The notes under the pieces are model-generated. The model was not told where the DNA came from. It did no database searches and saw only the letters and a program-made list of their open reading frames with translations. DNA of 64,000 bases from NCBI GenBank assembly GCA_947499715.1, contig CANMPL010000002.1, positions 372,001 to 436,000 of the forward strand. Direction: 5' to 3'. Source of the stretch: an uncultured Paracoccaceae bacterium (GTDB lineage Bacteria > Pseudomonadota > Alphaproteobacteria > Rhodobacterales > Rhodobacteraceae). Below, piece by piece: positions 44,548 to 53,873 of the stretch; position 1 is the stretch's first letter, and every line of letters begins with the position of its first letter. A program made the translations under genes and the position numbers.

Positions 44548-45177
44548 ATGCTGCGATACATCTACGGTGATACACTTTCCAGCCACGCACGCCTGCAAGA
44601 CACCATGCACCGCGACCGCACTTTGCAGTTTCGCGACCGTCTGAAATGGGATGTTTCGGTCGATGAAAACGGCTGGGAACGTGACCAATACGACGACCTG
44701 AACCCGCTTTATGTGATCTGGGAAAATGAACGCGGCGAACATGGCGGGTCGATGCGGTTTCTGCCCACCTCTGGTCGCACGATGGTCAACGAACACTTTA
44801 GCCACCTGACCGATACCCAAATCTGCAGCCCGCTGATCTGGGAATGCACCCGCTTTTGTCTGGCCCCCGATGCCAGCCCGCGCGTCGCCGGTGCCTTGAT
44901 GTTGGCGGGTGGCGAATTAATGCGCGCCTTTTCCCTCACGCACCTCTTGGGCGTCTTTGATGCCCGCATGGTCCGCATCTACCGCATGATCGGTGCCTCG
45001 CCCGAGGTTCTGGGATCCACCGGGTCTGGCCGCGATGAAATCAGCGTTGGCCTTTGGGCCTACCGCGCAGAGGACCGGATGAAAGTCCTGCGCCGCGCCG
45101 GCCTGTCATCGAGCATATCAGAGGCATGGTTCAACCGCTCCTTTGGCTACACCATTCGGATGGCCAAGGCCGCCTAA
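44548..45177 (+). CDS. luxI: Acyl-homoserine-lactone synthase
   Basis: The 209-aa protein matches LuxI synthases: an N-terminal MHRDRTLQFRDRLKWDVSVDENGWERDQYDD with the invariant Arg, Trp and Asp pairs, then YVIWENERGEHGGSMRFLPTSGRTMVNEHF. It makes an AHL from SAM and acyl-ACP; the acyl chain cannot be predicted. ATG 44548 is chosen over 44524 by GGGG spacing and family length. The gap to luxR contains GTTAACCACGATTTATC, one base off a CtrA box. The gene name luxI is generic. Confidence 0.95.
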   Translation: MLRYIYGDTLSSHARLQDTMHRDRTLQFRDRLKWDVSVDENGWERDQYDDLNPLYVIWENERGEHGGSMRFLPTSGRTMVNEHFSHLTDTQICSPLIWECTRFCLAPDASPRVAGALMLAGGELMRAFSLTHLLGVFDARMVRIYRMIGASPEVLGSTGSGRDEISVGLWAYRAEDRMKVLRRAGLSSSISEAWFNRSFGYTIRMAKAA

Positions 45178-45217
45178 TCCGCTGGCACCTCTTGGGGGCG
45201 ACGGTTAATGTCGCCCC

Positions 45218-46744
45218 ATGAACGCTCCTGCCATTACATTTTCCGACGATCAGGCAGAGGCTTGGGACAGCATCGCCGTCGCGCTGCGCCAGGCGGGCGT
45301 CGAATTGGACGACGGTCTGCTGCAACCACCGCAATCGGATGCCTCTTCCGTGATGGCCGTGATTGGCAAGGCGGGGTCGGGCAAAACCATGCTGCTCGCC
45401 CGGCTTTACGAGGCCCTGCGCGAGGCGGGCGTTGATATCGTCTCGGGCGATTACGAGGGTAAGAAACGCACCGGCCGCCGCACTCTCGCCATCCTGGCCC
45501 CCACCAACAAAGCGGCCAGCGTGTTGCGCAATCGTGGGGTGCCCGCGACCACCATCCACCGCATTCTTTATACCCCCGTCTATGACCCCGAATACGAAAA
45601 GGTCGCCGAATGGCTGTCCGGTCAGGGCGAGCGGCCAGAGATTGAGGGCCTCACCGATGTGGCTCTCGAACGCGCATGGGGCTCTTACCAGATCAACGCC
45701 TCGATCCCCGCCGCCTTGGCCGCCGCAGGCTTGCGCGGATCCGATTTCATTACCGGTTGGAAGCGGCGCGAGGAACCATTAGACATTGGTTTTGTTGATG
45801 AATCTTCCATGCTCGACGCCAAACAATTCGCGGATCTTCAGGAAATCTTTCCAACGCTTCTGCTGTTCGGCGACCCCGCCCAGCTACCCCCCGTGCAATC
45901 CGAAGGCGGCATGGTCTTTGAAACGCTGCCCGCCCCCCGTGTCCTGACATTGAACCGGATCCACCGGCAAACCGCTGACAACCCGATCCTTGATCTGGCC
46001 CATGCGCTGGCCGATCCAGAGCTTGATTTCCACGCCTTTGAACGCATGATCGAAACCGCCGCCGCCAAGGATGAGCGCGTCGTCATGGCCCAACGGGTCG
46101 AGGCGGGGCTGATGTCCCGCTCTCCTGCGCTGGTCTGGCGCAATGCCACCCGGATCCGCCTGATCCATGCCTTTCGCGCCGCCTACAAAGCCCCCGAAGA
46201 TGAATTGCTGGAAGGCGAGCCGCTGATCTGCGACGGCATCGAACTCCCCCTCAAACACCGCAAACGCCGGTTGGATCTAGAGGCCAAGGGCCTGATCAAA
46301 GGCGCGCAGGTTGTCTACCTTGGGCCGGGCCGCAAGCCGGGTTTCTCGCGCCTCCACGTCATCGGCGCAGAGGATCCGCAGGTCAGCGCCGCCTCCATCG
46401 TGAAGATCGAAAAAGAGGGCGAGGAAGAACCCTTTATCCCCTTCGCCGCCAAGATGGGGGCCACCTTCCTGCATGGGGCTGCCGTCACGATCCACAAGGC
46501 GCAAGGCTCGCAATGGGACACCGTGCAGGTCTTTGCCCCCGACATCTATGCTGCCAGCCGCATGGGCCGGATGGAGGCGGGGCAGGCGCTTTGGAAACGG
46601 CTGGCTTATGTCGCCATCACCCGCGCCCAGACGCAACTGCGCTGGGTCGTGCGCAACCGCCTTGGCCTGCCGTCCGACACCCTGCGTGTCGATGATCTAG
46701 CCACACCTGCGGCCCCGCTGACCCTGACAGCGCCCGAAGAATAA
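45218..46744 (+). CDS. RecD-like superfamily I DNA helicase
   Basis: The 508-aa protein has Walker A VIGKAGSGKTMLLARL near residue 48, APTNKAASVLRNRG (motif Ia), DESSMLD (motif II), LFGDPAQLPPV (motif III), LNRIHRQTADNPI (motif IV) and a C-terminal AVTIHKAQGSQWDTV...RLAYVAITRA (motifs V, VI). This is a RecD2/Dda-like ATP-dependent 5'-3' helicase acting on DNA. Standalone; role in repair is an inference. It starts 40 bp after luxI. Confidence 0.93.
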   Translation: MNAPAITFSDDQAEAWDSIAVALRQAGVELDDGLLQPPQSDASSVMAVIGKAGSGKTMLLARLYEALREAGVDIVSGDYEGKKRTGRRTLAILAPTNKAASVLRNRGVPATTIHRILYTPVYDPEYEKVAEWLSGQGERPEIEGLTDVALERAWGSYQINASIPAALAAAGLRGSDFITGWKRREEPLDIGFVDESSMLDAKQFADLQEIFPTLLLFGDPAQLPPVQSEGGMVFETLPAPRVLTLNRIHRQTADNPILDLAHALADPELDFHAFERMIETAAAKDERVVMAQRVEAGLMSRSPALVWRNATRIRLIHAFRAAYKAPEDELLEGEPLICDGIELPLKHRKRRLDLEAKGLIKGAQVVYLGPGRKPGFSRLHVIGAEDPQVSAASIVKIEKEGEEEPFIPFAAKMGATFLHGAAVTIHKAQGSQWDTVQVFAPDIYAASRMGRMEAGQALWKRLAYVAITRAQTQLRWVVRNRLGLPSDTLRVDDLATPAAPLTLTAPEE

Positions 46745-46756
46745 AGGATAAATCTC

Positions 46757-47479
46757 ATGCAAAGCATCATCATCACCGGCGCAAGCTCCGGCATCGGTCG
46801 CGCCGTCGCCGATAGCTTTCTGGACGCAGGTTGGACCGTCGGGCTTATCGCCCGCCGCGCCGATAAACTGGCCGAGATTACCCATGCAAATGCCGTGCAC
46901 TTGCCCTGCGATGTCACCGACGAAGCCGCCGTGCAGGCCGCATTTGATGCCTTCGTTGCCCAAACCGGGCGGCTGGATGTGCTCTTTAATAACGCAGGTA
47001 TCTCTGGCCCGATGACGACGATCGATCAGGTCAGCCTTGCCGATTGGAAAGCGGTGCTGGACCTGAACCTCACGGGTATGTTTCTGGCCGCCCGCGCCGC
47101 CTTTGCGCAGATGAAATCGCAATCCCCGCAGGGCGGGCGGATCATCAACAACGGCTCTATCTCGGCGACCACGCCGCGTGACGGGTCGGTCTGCTATACC
47201 ACGACCAAGCACGGCGTGACCGGCATGACCAAGACGCTGTCGCTGGATGGCCGCGCCTTTGACATCGCCGTGGGCCAGATCGACATTGGCAACGCGGCCA
47301 CGCCGATGGTCGCCGAACTGAACGCGCGCAAGAAATCACAGGGCCTCGCACCTGACCCGACGATGGACGTCCGCGAAGTCGCGCAAGCGGTGCTGCATAT
47401 GGCAGGCTTGCCGGTGACAACCAATGTGCTCACCATGACGATCATGGCCAATAAGATGGACTTTGTTGGTCGGGGCTAG
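46757..47479 (+). CDS. Short-chain dehydrogenase/reductase
   Basis: The 240-aa protein has the SDR cofactor motif ITGASSGIGRAVADSFLDAG near residue 6, NNAGISGPMTTID, NNGSISATTPRDG with the catalytic Ser and YTTTKHGVTGMTK with catalytic Tyr and Lys. NAD(P)-dependent. It begins 12 bases after the helicase gene and is probably cotranscribed. The substrate is unknown. Confidence 0.93.
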   Translation: MQSIIITGASSGIGRAVADSFLDAGWTVGLIARRADKLAEITHANAVHLPCDVTDEAAVQAAFDAFVAQTGRLDVLFNNAGISGPMTTIDQVSLADWKAVLDLNLTGMFLAARAAFAQMKSQSPQGGRIINNGSISATTPRDGSVCYTTTKHGVTGMTKTLSLDGRAFDIAVGQIDIGNAATPMVAELNARKKSQGLAPDPTMDVREVAQAVLHMAGLPVTTNVLTMTIMANKMDFVGRG

Positions 47480-47489
47480 CCCGTAACCG

Positions 47490-48239
47490 CTAGCGCCGCA
47501 GCAGCCCAAAGATCGCAGAGGCACCCCAGCCCGCCGCAATCGCAATCGCCAATGACATCAGCCCGTAAAGCACCGCATTGTCATGGGCGAGGTTATAAAG
47601 CCAGCGCTCCATCCCGACCTTGTGCACCGGAATGACGGTGACATATTCGTCCACGATCACGCCGCTGCGGGTCAGGAAAATCCGCGCCTCATAATCACCT
47701 TCCGTCAGGTTCGCAGGCAGGTTCACCGCCGCGCGGAACAACGTGTCTTCTTCCAGATCAACACCGCCCTCAAGGACCTGATACAGCTCATTGCCCGCAC
47801 GAATGCGGATCAACGCCTGGGTAAAGGCGCGGCTGTCATCGACATCGGCCCCAACGGACCGGATCGCGCGGCGGATCGTGATCTCATTGCGCAGATCCTC
47901 GGTGTCGCGCAGCACCTCGTTCAGCGGGCCGTTCGTGGCGACCGCATAGAACGACGGGGCGGCGTCCACCTCGACCGCGTCGGTATTCACCCAGATCCCC
48001 AACCGTCGGTCCTTGCGCCGCACCGTGACCGGCAGGTCAGGGCCTGCCACGGTCACGATCACGCCCAGCGGGCCTGTGTCGGGTGCGGGTTTATCGCGCT
48101 TGATCGCGCCAAAAATCAGGATGTCAGATCCGTCGAAGTTTGCCGTGATCGCCACTTCGTCGCGGCTGAGACCCAGCACGATTTCCTCGGCCTGCGCGGG
48201 CAGGGCGGCGAGAACCAAGAATGCCAATAACCGCAACAT
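47490..48239 (-). CDS. TIGR02186-family membrane-anchored protein
   Basis: The 249-aa protein has a signal peptide (cut after AQAEEI), a beta-rich extracytoplasmic part (LGLSRDEVAITANFDGSDILIFGAI) and a C-terminal membrane span (LYGLMSLAIAIAAGWGASAIFGLLRR). It matches TIGR02186, a family found beside TauE/SafE permeases in alphaproteobacteria. It follows the TauE gene (one-base overlap) and may be an accessory to it. Convergent with the SDR gene, 10 bp away. Confidence 0.9.
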   Translation of the reverse strand: MLRLLAFLVLAALPAQAEEIVLGLSRDEVAITANFDGSDILIFGAIKRDKPAPDTGPLGVIVTVAGPDLPVTVRRKDRRLGIWVNTDAVEVDAAPSFYAVATNGPLNEVLRDTEDLRNEITIRRAIRSVGADVDDSRAFTQALIRIRAGNELYQVLEGGVDLEEDTLFRAAVNLPANLTEGDYEARIFLTRSGVIVDEYVTVIPVHKVGMERWLYNLAHDNAVLYGLMSLAIAIAAGWGASAIFGLLRR

Positions 48240-49156
48240 CAGTGCCCCCCCGCGCCAAGCGAGTATAGCTCTGATGGCATCACCAACAGATCAAACGCCA
48301 GCTTGCCGCAGACCGCCAGCACCAGCGCCGCCAACAAAATGCGCAACTGCTCGGCCTTCATATGCACGCCGATCCGGGTGCCAATCTGCGCGCCAATCAC
48401 GCCCCCCACCAGCAGCAGAACGGCCAGCACGATATCAACAGTAAAGTTCGTGGTCGCATGTAGCATCGTGGTAAATGCGGTGACGAAAATGATCTGAAAC
48501 AGCGATGTGCCCACAACCACCTTGGTCGGCATCCCCAGCAGATAAATCATCGCGGGCACCATGATGAACCCGCCGCCCACACCCATGATCGCAGCCAGCA
48601 CACCCACCAGCACACCCACCAGCAAGGGCGGGATGACGCTGATATACAGGCCCGAGACGCGGAATTTCATCTTGAAGGGCAGGTTATGCACCCAATTGTG
48701 CTTGCGCCGCGTTGGCACGGCACCACCGGCCTTCTTGGATTTGCGGATCGCGTTCAGGCTTTCGACAAACATCAACGCGCCGATAATCCCCAGAAAGATC
48801 ACGTAACACAGTTGCACCAGCAGCTCGACCTGACCCAGCGACCGCAGGTAGTTGAACAACAAAATACCAAGGCCCGATCCCACAAGCCCGCCAATCAGCA
48901 GCACCGTCCCCATCCTCAGGTCAACGGTCCTGCGCTTGAAATGCGCCAACACCCCCGAGAATGAAGAGGCCACGATCTGGTTGGCCTCTGTTGCCACGGC
49001 CACGGCGGGCGGGATGCCGATGAAAAACAAAAGCGGCGTCATCAAAAACCCGCCGCCGACGCCAAACATGCCCGACAAAATGCCCACCATGCCGCCCAAT
49101 CCCAAAAGGAGGAACGCGTTCACCGAAACTTCGGCGATAGGAAGATAAATTTGCAT
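48239..49156 (-). CDS. TauE/SafE-family sulfite exporter-type permease
   Basis: The 305-aa protein has eight or nine hydrophobic segments and the TauE/SafE repeats GILSGMFGVGGGFLMTPLLFF and GVLAAIMGVGGGFIMVPAMIY. It probably exports an anion such as sulfite; substrate unknown. A positively charged loop (KSKKAGGAVPTRRKHNW) interrupts the halves. It is paired with TIGR02186 downstream, and is distinct from the shorter paralogue at 26109. Confidence 0.92.
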   Translation of the reverse strand: MQIYLPIAEVSVNAFLLLGLGGMVGILSGMFGVGGGFLMTPLLFFIGIPPAVAVATEANQIVASSFSGVLAHFKRRTVDLRMGTVLLIGGLVGSGLGILLFNYLRSLGQVELLVQLCYVIFLGIIGALMFVESLNAIRKSKKAGGAVPTRRKHNWVHNLPFKMKFRVSGLYISVIPPLLVGVLVGVLAAIMGVGGGFIMVPAMIYLLGMPTKVVVGTSLFQIIFVTAFTTMLHATTNFTVDIVLAVLLLVGGVIGAQIGTRIGVHMKAEQLRILLAALVLAVCGKLAFDLLVMPSELYSLGAGGH

Positions 49157-49252
49157 GAGCTATCCGGGCAAAGCTAGTGGCCACTTCGCGCGTAACAAAC
49201 GCCTATTAACCAAAGGTGTCAAACCTCTGAGAAAAGAAAATGCTGCAAGTGC

Positions 49253-49287
49253 GAAAAAAAGCCGCGACGTGGATATACACATCGCGG
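49253..49287 (-). terminator. Rho-independent terminator of the BMP-type ABC operon
   Basis: An 11-bp stem with one mismatch (GCCGCGATGTG and its complement) and a six-base loop is followed on the minus strand by seven T residues. It is 43 bp after the last permease gene. Confidence 0.92.
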
Positions 49288-49329
49288 CATCTGGACTTAT
49301 TTGTGGCCCGATTGGACCGGGAATTGAGA

Positions 49330-50493
49330 CTATCGCTCTTTCACGTAAGGCTCGCCACCCGCGCGTGGCCCCACCGCCTTGCCGCCAAAGCCCGCCAAAA
49401 TGACCACCGTCAGGATATAGGGCAGGGATTGGATGAACTCTCCGGGCAGTTTGACGGTCTCCATCAGGCTGCCAAACAGACCGGCCTCTGACCCGCTGGC
49501 CATGCTGACCCACAGCATCAGCGCGATCACCGTCAGCACCGCTGACAACCCACCCAAGACCATCACATCGATCTTGTCGCGGCGCAGGGCGTATCCCGTC
49601 AACAGCGCCGAGATCCCCACAAGGATCACCACAACCCACAGCGCATCCAACTGGATGTTCTGGAACCGGTTATCAATCGCAAAGAACAGGCCGAACAACA
49701 GACAGGCCCCCATCGCGTGCCATGGCCGCCACTTGGCAAAGATCAGCGCGGCCAGCGCGATAAAGCCCCGGTTCGCCGTCATATCCTTGGTAAATCCGGC
49801 CTGCACAGCCGTCGACAGATAAGCCCCCGCGATGCCGCACAGAACCCCGCAAATCAGCACCGCAGCGAACCGCAGCTGCACCACATTGATGCCCGCCGTA
49901 TCCACCGCCGCCGGGTTTTCACCCACCGCGCGCAACCGCAGGCCAAAGCGCGTGCGATACAGCACCCACCACGACAGCGGCACCGCGATCAGCCCGATAT
50001 AAACAAGGATCGAATGGCCGCTGACCAGCTCGGAATAGAACTGCATACCCGGACTGGCCTGCAACTTGTCGCGGATCCGCGTCAGCGCACCGGGAAAGTC
50101 GATCCCGTCGAACCGCGCGGCCCCTGACAGCGACGGCGTGCGCCCCCCTTGGCGAAACCAGCCCTCTGCAATCACGACAGTCAAACCGGCGGCCAGAAAG
50201 TTGATCGCCACACCGGAAATCAACTGATTGCCCCGGAATGTGATCGACGCGATGCCGTGGATCAGCGACAGCGACAGCGACGCGCCAATCCCCGCCAGCA
50301 ACCCGATCCAGACCGACCCGGTGGCAAAGCTGACCGCCGCCGACAAAAACGCCGCCGCCAGCATCTTGCCCTCTAGCCCGATGTCGAAAATCCCGGCGCG
50401 TTCGCTGAATAGACCCGCCAGACAGGCCAGCAGCAACGGGATTGCCATGCGCAAAGTTGCATCGGCCAATTGTACGATTGTGTAAAAATCCAT
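49330..50493 (-). CDS. BMP-type ABC transporter permease 2
   Basis: The 387-aa protein has about ten spans and the NupQ/BPD_transp_2 pattern: AIPLLLACLAGLFSERAGIFDIGLEGKMLA near the start, GNQLISGVAINFLAAGLTV and VGENPAAVDTAGINV (the cytoplasmic coupling loop to the ATPase). A partner of the permease at 51129, ATPase 52223 and binding protein 53874. Substrate likely nucleosides or purines. It starts three bases after the LysE gene. Confidence 0.9.
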   Translation of the reverse strand: MDFYTIVQLADATLRMAIPLLLACLAGLFSERAGIFDIGLEGKMLAAAFLSAAVSFATGSVWIGLLAGIGASLSLSLIHGIASITFRGNQLISGVAINFLAAGLTVVIAEGWFRQGGRTPSLSGAARFDGIDFPGALTRIRDKLQASPGMQFYSELVSGHSILVYIGLIAVPLSWWVLYRTRFGLRLRAVGENPAAVDTAGINVVQLRFAAVLICGVLCGIAGAYLSTAVQAGFTKDMTANRGFIALAALIFAKWRPWHAMGACLLFGLFFAIDNRFQNIQLDALWVVVILVGISALLTGYALRRDKIDVMVLGGLSAVLTVIALMLWVSMASGSEAGLFGSLMETVKLPGEFIQSLPYILTVVILAGFGGKAVGPRAGGEPYVKER

Positions 50494-50496
50494 GGC

Positions 50497-51129
50497 TCAG
50501 ACCTCTGACGTGGCAAGTTTAAAGGCAAAGATGCCAAAGAAGACACCAAGCGCGCCTTCGATCCAGCGCCGTCCGCTGACGTATGCGCGCCGCACCACGG
50601 GCGTCGAAAGCATCACTGCCCATGCGCCGTGGCAAACGAACGAAAGGATCCAGGCGCCGATCACGAAGGTCGCAATGACGACCACACCTCCGCCAGTGGT
50701 GGCGCCAACGGCGGCGATTGCCAGCCAGAACGCGATCGCCTTGGGATTGGTGACCTGCAACAGATACCCAATCATGAACAGGCGCGATATGCCGACACGC
50801 GGCACCTCTGTCGCGACAACCTTGGGTGGGTTCAGCGCCTTCTTGAAAGCGCCATAGGCCAGATAGACAAGGTAGGCGGCACCGACGACCCGAAACGCTG
50901 TCATCGCCCAAGCGGCCTGTTGCAGCACCAGACCGACCCCAAGGATCGTGAGCACGTTGATCGTTGCACTGCCAAAGCTGATGCCCGCCGTCGTCACCAA
51001 TGCAGGTCCGCGCCCCTGTTCACTGGCAATGCCAAACAGCAGCGCGACCGCGGGCCCGGGCGAGGATGCCCCAACAAGCAGGATCGCATAGGCGGCCAAG
51101 AAACCGGGCAGATAGGTTGCATAATCCAT
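50497..51129 (-). CDS. LysE-family exporter inside the ABC operon
   Basis: The 210-aa protein has six spans and the LysE/RhtB signature GASSPGPAVALLFGIASEQGR near residue 20. It also has WRVVGAAYLVYLAYGAFK-like FRVVGAAYLVYLAYG and LQVTNPKAIAFWL. It exports amino acids or related compounds; substrate unknown. The ATG at 51129 overlaps the permease stop by one base, and it ends three bases before the second permease. It is thus fully built into the transporter operon. Confidence 0.9.
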   Translation of the reverse strand: MDYATYLPGFLAAYAILLVGASSPGPAVALLFGIASEQGRGPALVTTAGISFGSATINVLTILGVGLVLQQAAWAMTAFRVVGAAYLVYLAYGAFKKALNPPKVVATEVPRVGISRLFMIGYLLQVTNPKAIAFWLAIAAVGATTGGGVVVIATFVIGAWILSFVCHGAWAVMLSTPVVRRAYVSGRRWIEGALGVFFGIFAFKLATSEV

Positions 51130-52223
51130 CACGATGCCTTTCTGCGTGTTGACAGAAAGAACCGCTCCAACGGGGCACGCACCATGTTGTCCAAGGCACC
51201 CGTGAACATAATGACCAGCGCCTGGATCACGATCACCATCTGCACGGGGATCTTGGTATCCTGCGCCAGCACCGCACCACCCTGATAGAGCATCCCAAAC
51301 AGAATGGCCGCGATGATGATGCCAACGGGATGGTTGCGCCCCATCAGCGCCACGGCAATCCCAATGAACCCCGCACCCTCTGTGGCATTCAGCACAAGCC
51401 GCTCTGCTTCACCCAGCACGTTGTTGATCGCCATCATCCCGGCAAGCCCGCCCGAAATCAGCATCGCGATCATCGTCAGCTTCACCGGATCAATACCCGC
51501 GTATTTCGCCGCCGTTTCCGAATGCCCAAGCGCACGAATTTCATAGCCCAGCCGCGTGTGCCAGATCAGCAGATAGATCAGGTAACAGGCAATCAGCGCG
51601 ACAAAGAAGGTGATGTTGGCCGGGGCAGAGGCAAAAGCCTCCCACCCGAACATCTGCGCCATGTCATAGAAACTTGGCAGATGGGTGGATTCCGCAAATT
51701 TCGGCGACGACGGTTCCATCGACCCTTCGGGCTTCATCACTTCGCGCAACAGATAGATCAGTACGCCCGCCGCGATAAAGTTGAACATGATCGTCGTAAT
51801 CACGATATGGCTGCCGCGCCGCGCCTGCAGATAGGCCGGGATCGCGGCCCAGGCCGCCCCAAAAACCGCCGAGGCCAGCGTCGCCACGACCAGCGCAATC
51901 GTCCAATGGGGCAGCGGCAGGTACAGGCACACCGTCGCAACCCCAAGGCCCCCCAGCATCGCCTGACCTTCGCCACCAATGTTGAAAAGCCGCGCGTGGA
52001 ACGCCACCGCGACGGCCAGCCCGGTAAAGATAAAGTTGGTCGCGTAATACAGCGTATAGCCAATGCCCTGCGTTGACCCCAACGCCGCATTCACCATGAT
52101 TTTCAACGCGTTAAACGGATCTTCCCCGATGGCCGCAATCACCACCATCGACAGGGCCAGCGCCAGTATCAGGCTGATGAGGGGGACCAGAACAACCTCG
52201 GCCCATCTTGGCATCACATCCAT
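51129..52223 (-). CDS. BMP-type ABC transporter permease 1
   Basis: The 364-aa protein has eight to ten spans, with FTGLAVAVAFHARLFNIGGEGQAMLGGLGV and the coupling loop IRALGHSETAAKYAGIDPVKL. It pairs with the permease at 49330. The start overlaps the ATPase stop by one base. Confidence 0.91.
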   Translation of the reverse strand: MDVMPRWAEVVLVPLISLILALALSMVVIAAIGEDPFNALKIMVNAALGSTQGIGYTLYYATNFIFTGLAVAVAFHARLFNIGGEGQAMLGGLGVATVCLYLPLPHWTIALVVATLASAVFGAAWAAIPAYLQARRGSHIVITTIMFNFIAAGVLIYLLREVMKPEGSMEPSSPKFAESTHLPSFYDMAQMFGWEAFASAPANITFFVALIACYLIYLLIWHTRLGYEIRALGHSETAAKYAGIDPVKLTMIAMLISGGLAGMMAINNVLGEAERLVLNATEGAGFIGIAVALMGRNHPVGIIIAAILFGMLYQGGAVLAQDTKIPVQMVIVIQALVIMFTGALDNMVRAPLERFFLSTRRKAS

Positions 52224-53764
52224 TACGCCGCCCCCTTGGTCATACCGGCCATCAGCAGGCCCAGCTCTTTTTCGTCCGTTTGGTCGGGCATCCGCTCGCC
52301 CATGATCATGCCGTCAAACATCACCGCGATGCGGTCGCTCAGCGACAGGATCTCTTCAAGCTCGACCGACACCAGCAAGATCGCCTTGCCCTGATCGCGC
52401 AGCGCAACAATCTGCTGGTGAATGAACTCAATCGCGCCAATATCCACGCCGCGCGTGGGCTGGCCGATCATCAGCAAATCAGGGTTCCGCTCGATCTCTC
52501 GCGCCAGCACGATCTTTTGCTGGTTGCCGCCGGAAAAGTTCTTGGCCGCAAGCCTTGGATCCGGGGGGCGCACGTCAAAGCGGGCCATCTTTTCCTCGGT
52601 GTCCTGCTTGATCGCGGCGTTATCCATCAGCAATCCGCGCTGGTATTTCGCATCATGGTGATAGCCAAACGCGGTGTTTTCCCAAGCGGCGTAATCCATG
52701 ATCAGCCCCTCGCGCTGCCGATCCTCTGGCACATGGGCAATGCCCCGTGCCCTGCGGCTTTGCCCGTCGGAATGGGCGCCCGTCAGGTCAATCGCCTCAC
52801 CGTTCATGGTGATGCTGCCAGTGCCGTTCTCATAGCCACCCAGCACCTCCAGCAGCTCTGACTGACCATTGCCTGCCACGCCTGCAATGCCCAAAATCTC
52901 GCCCGCGCGGACCTGAAAGCTGATGCCTTTGACCCGGTGCACACCTTTGGCGTCCGTGACGTTCAGGTCCTTTACATCCAGAATGACCTCACCCGGCTCT
53001 GCGGGCTTTTTATCGACTTGTAACAAGACCTTACGGCCCACCATTAATTCCGCCAGCGCGGGCGGAGAGGTATCAACCGTCTTGACCGTCGCCGTCATCT
53101 CACCGCGCCGCATCACGCTGACGGTGTCGGTGATATCCATGATCTCGCGCAGCTTGTGGGTGATCAGGATGATGGTCTTACCTTCTTCCTTCAGCCGCCC
53201 CAGAATGCGGAACAGTTGATCAGCCTCCGCAGGGGTCAGCACGCCCGTGGGCTCGTCCAGGATCAAAATATCCGCGCGACGATACAGCGCCTTGAGGATC
53301 TCAACCCGCTGCTGCATCCCGACGCCGATATCCTCGATCATCGCGTCCGCGTCGACGTTCAATTCGTATTCATCCGCCAGCGACTTCAGCTCTGCCCGCG
53401 CCCGCTTGAGCGAGGGTTTCAGCAATCCGCTGTCCTCAGCCCCCAGCACGATATTTTCCAGAACTGTGAAATTCTCAACCAGCTTGAAATGCTGGAACAC
53501 CATCCCGATGCCCGCCGCAATCGCGGCCTGACTGTCGGGAATTGTGGTTTTCTGACCTGCGATAAAGATCTCACCGGCGTCAGCCTTATAAAATCCGTAC
53601 AAAATCGACATCAGCGTCGATTTCCCCGCGCCGTTTTCGCCGATAATCCCGTGGATCGTGCCCGGCATCACCCGGATCGAGATGTCCTTATTTGCCTGAA
53701 CCGGACCAAAGGCCTTGCTGATCCCTTTCAGCTCAATCGCAGGGGCAATCGAAGTGACGTTCAT
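52223..53764 (-). CDS. ABC transporter ATP-binding protein, two cassettes (nucleoside type)
   Basis: The 513-aa protein has two ABC domains. The first has Walker A IIGENGAGKSTLMSIL near residue 40, the Q-loop MVFQHFKLVEN, VGMQQRVEILKAL, Walker B DILILDEPTGVL. The second has a degenerate Walker A IAGVAGNGQSELLEVL, LSGGNQQ-like NFSGGNQQKIVLAREI and a later Walker B LLMIGQPTRGVD. This is the RbsA/NupA arrangement. A hairpin lies between it and the binding-protein gene upstream. Confidence 0.93.
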   Translation of the reverse strand: MNVTSIAPAIELKGISKAFGPVQANKDISIRVMPGTIHGIIGENGAGKSTLMSILYGFYKADAGEIFIAGQKTTIPDSQAAIAAGIGMVFQHFKLVENFTVLENIVLGAEDSGLLKPSLKRARAELKSLADEYELNVDADAMIEDIGVGMQQRVEILKALYRRADILILDEPTGVLTPAEADQLFRILGRLKEEGKTIILITHKLREIMDITDTVSVMRRGEMTATVKTVDTSPPALAELMVGRKVLLQVDKKPAEPGEVILDVKDLNVTDAKGVHRVKGISFQVRAGEILGIAGVAGNGQSELLEVLGGYENGTGSITMNGEAIDLTGAHSDGQSRRARGIAHVPEDRQREGLIMDYAAWENTAFGYHHDAKYQRGLLMDNAAIKQDTEEKMARFDVRPPDPRLAAKNFSGGNQQKIVLAREIERNPDLLMIGQPTRGVDIGAIEFIHQQIVALRDQGKAILLVSVELEEILSLSDRIAVMFDGMIMGERMPDQTDEKELGLLMAGMTKGAA

Positions 53765-53823
53765 CGCGCATCACCCCATAGAATGGCTGTCTTTTTCATG
53801 TCCCCGTCCCCCTTGATCGCAAA

Positions 53824-53849
53824 GGGCCGCGCCATCGCTGGCACGGCCC
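53824..53849 (-). terminator. Attenuator-type hairpin between bmp and the ATPase gene
   Basis: A ten-base stem with one mismatch and a six-base loop is followed on the minus strand by TTT only. It lies 25 bp after the binding-protein stop, a place where a partial terminator would make more binding protein than transporter. Confidence 0.65.
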
Positions 53850-53873
53850 TGTCTTGTGGCCTGTCAGGCTGAC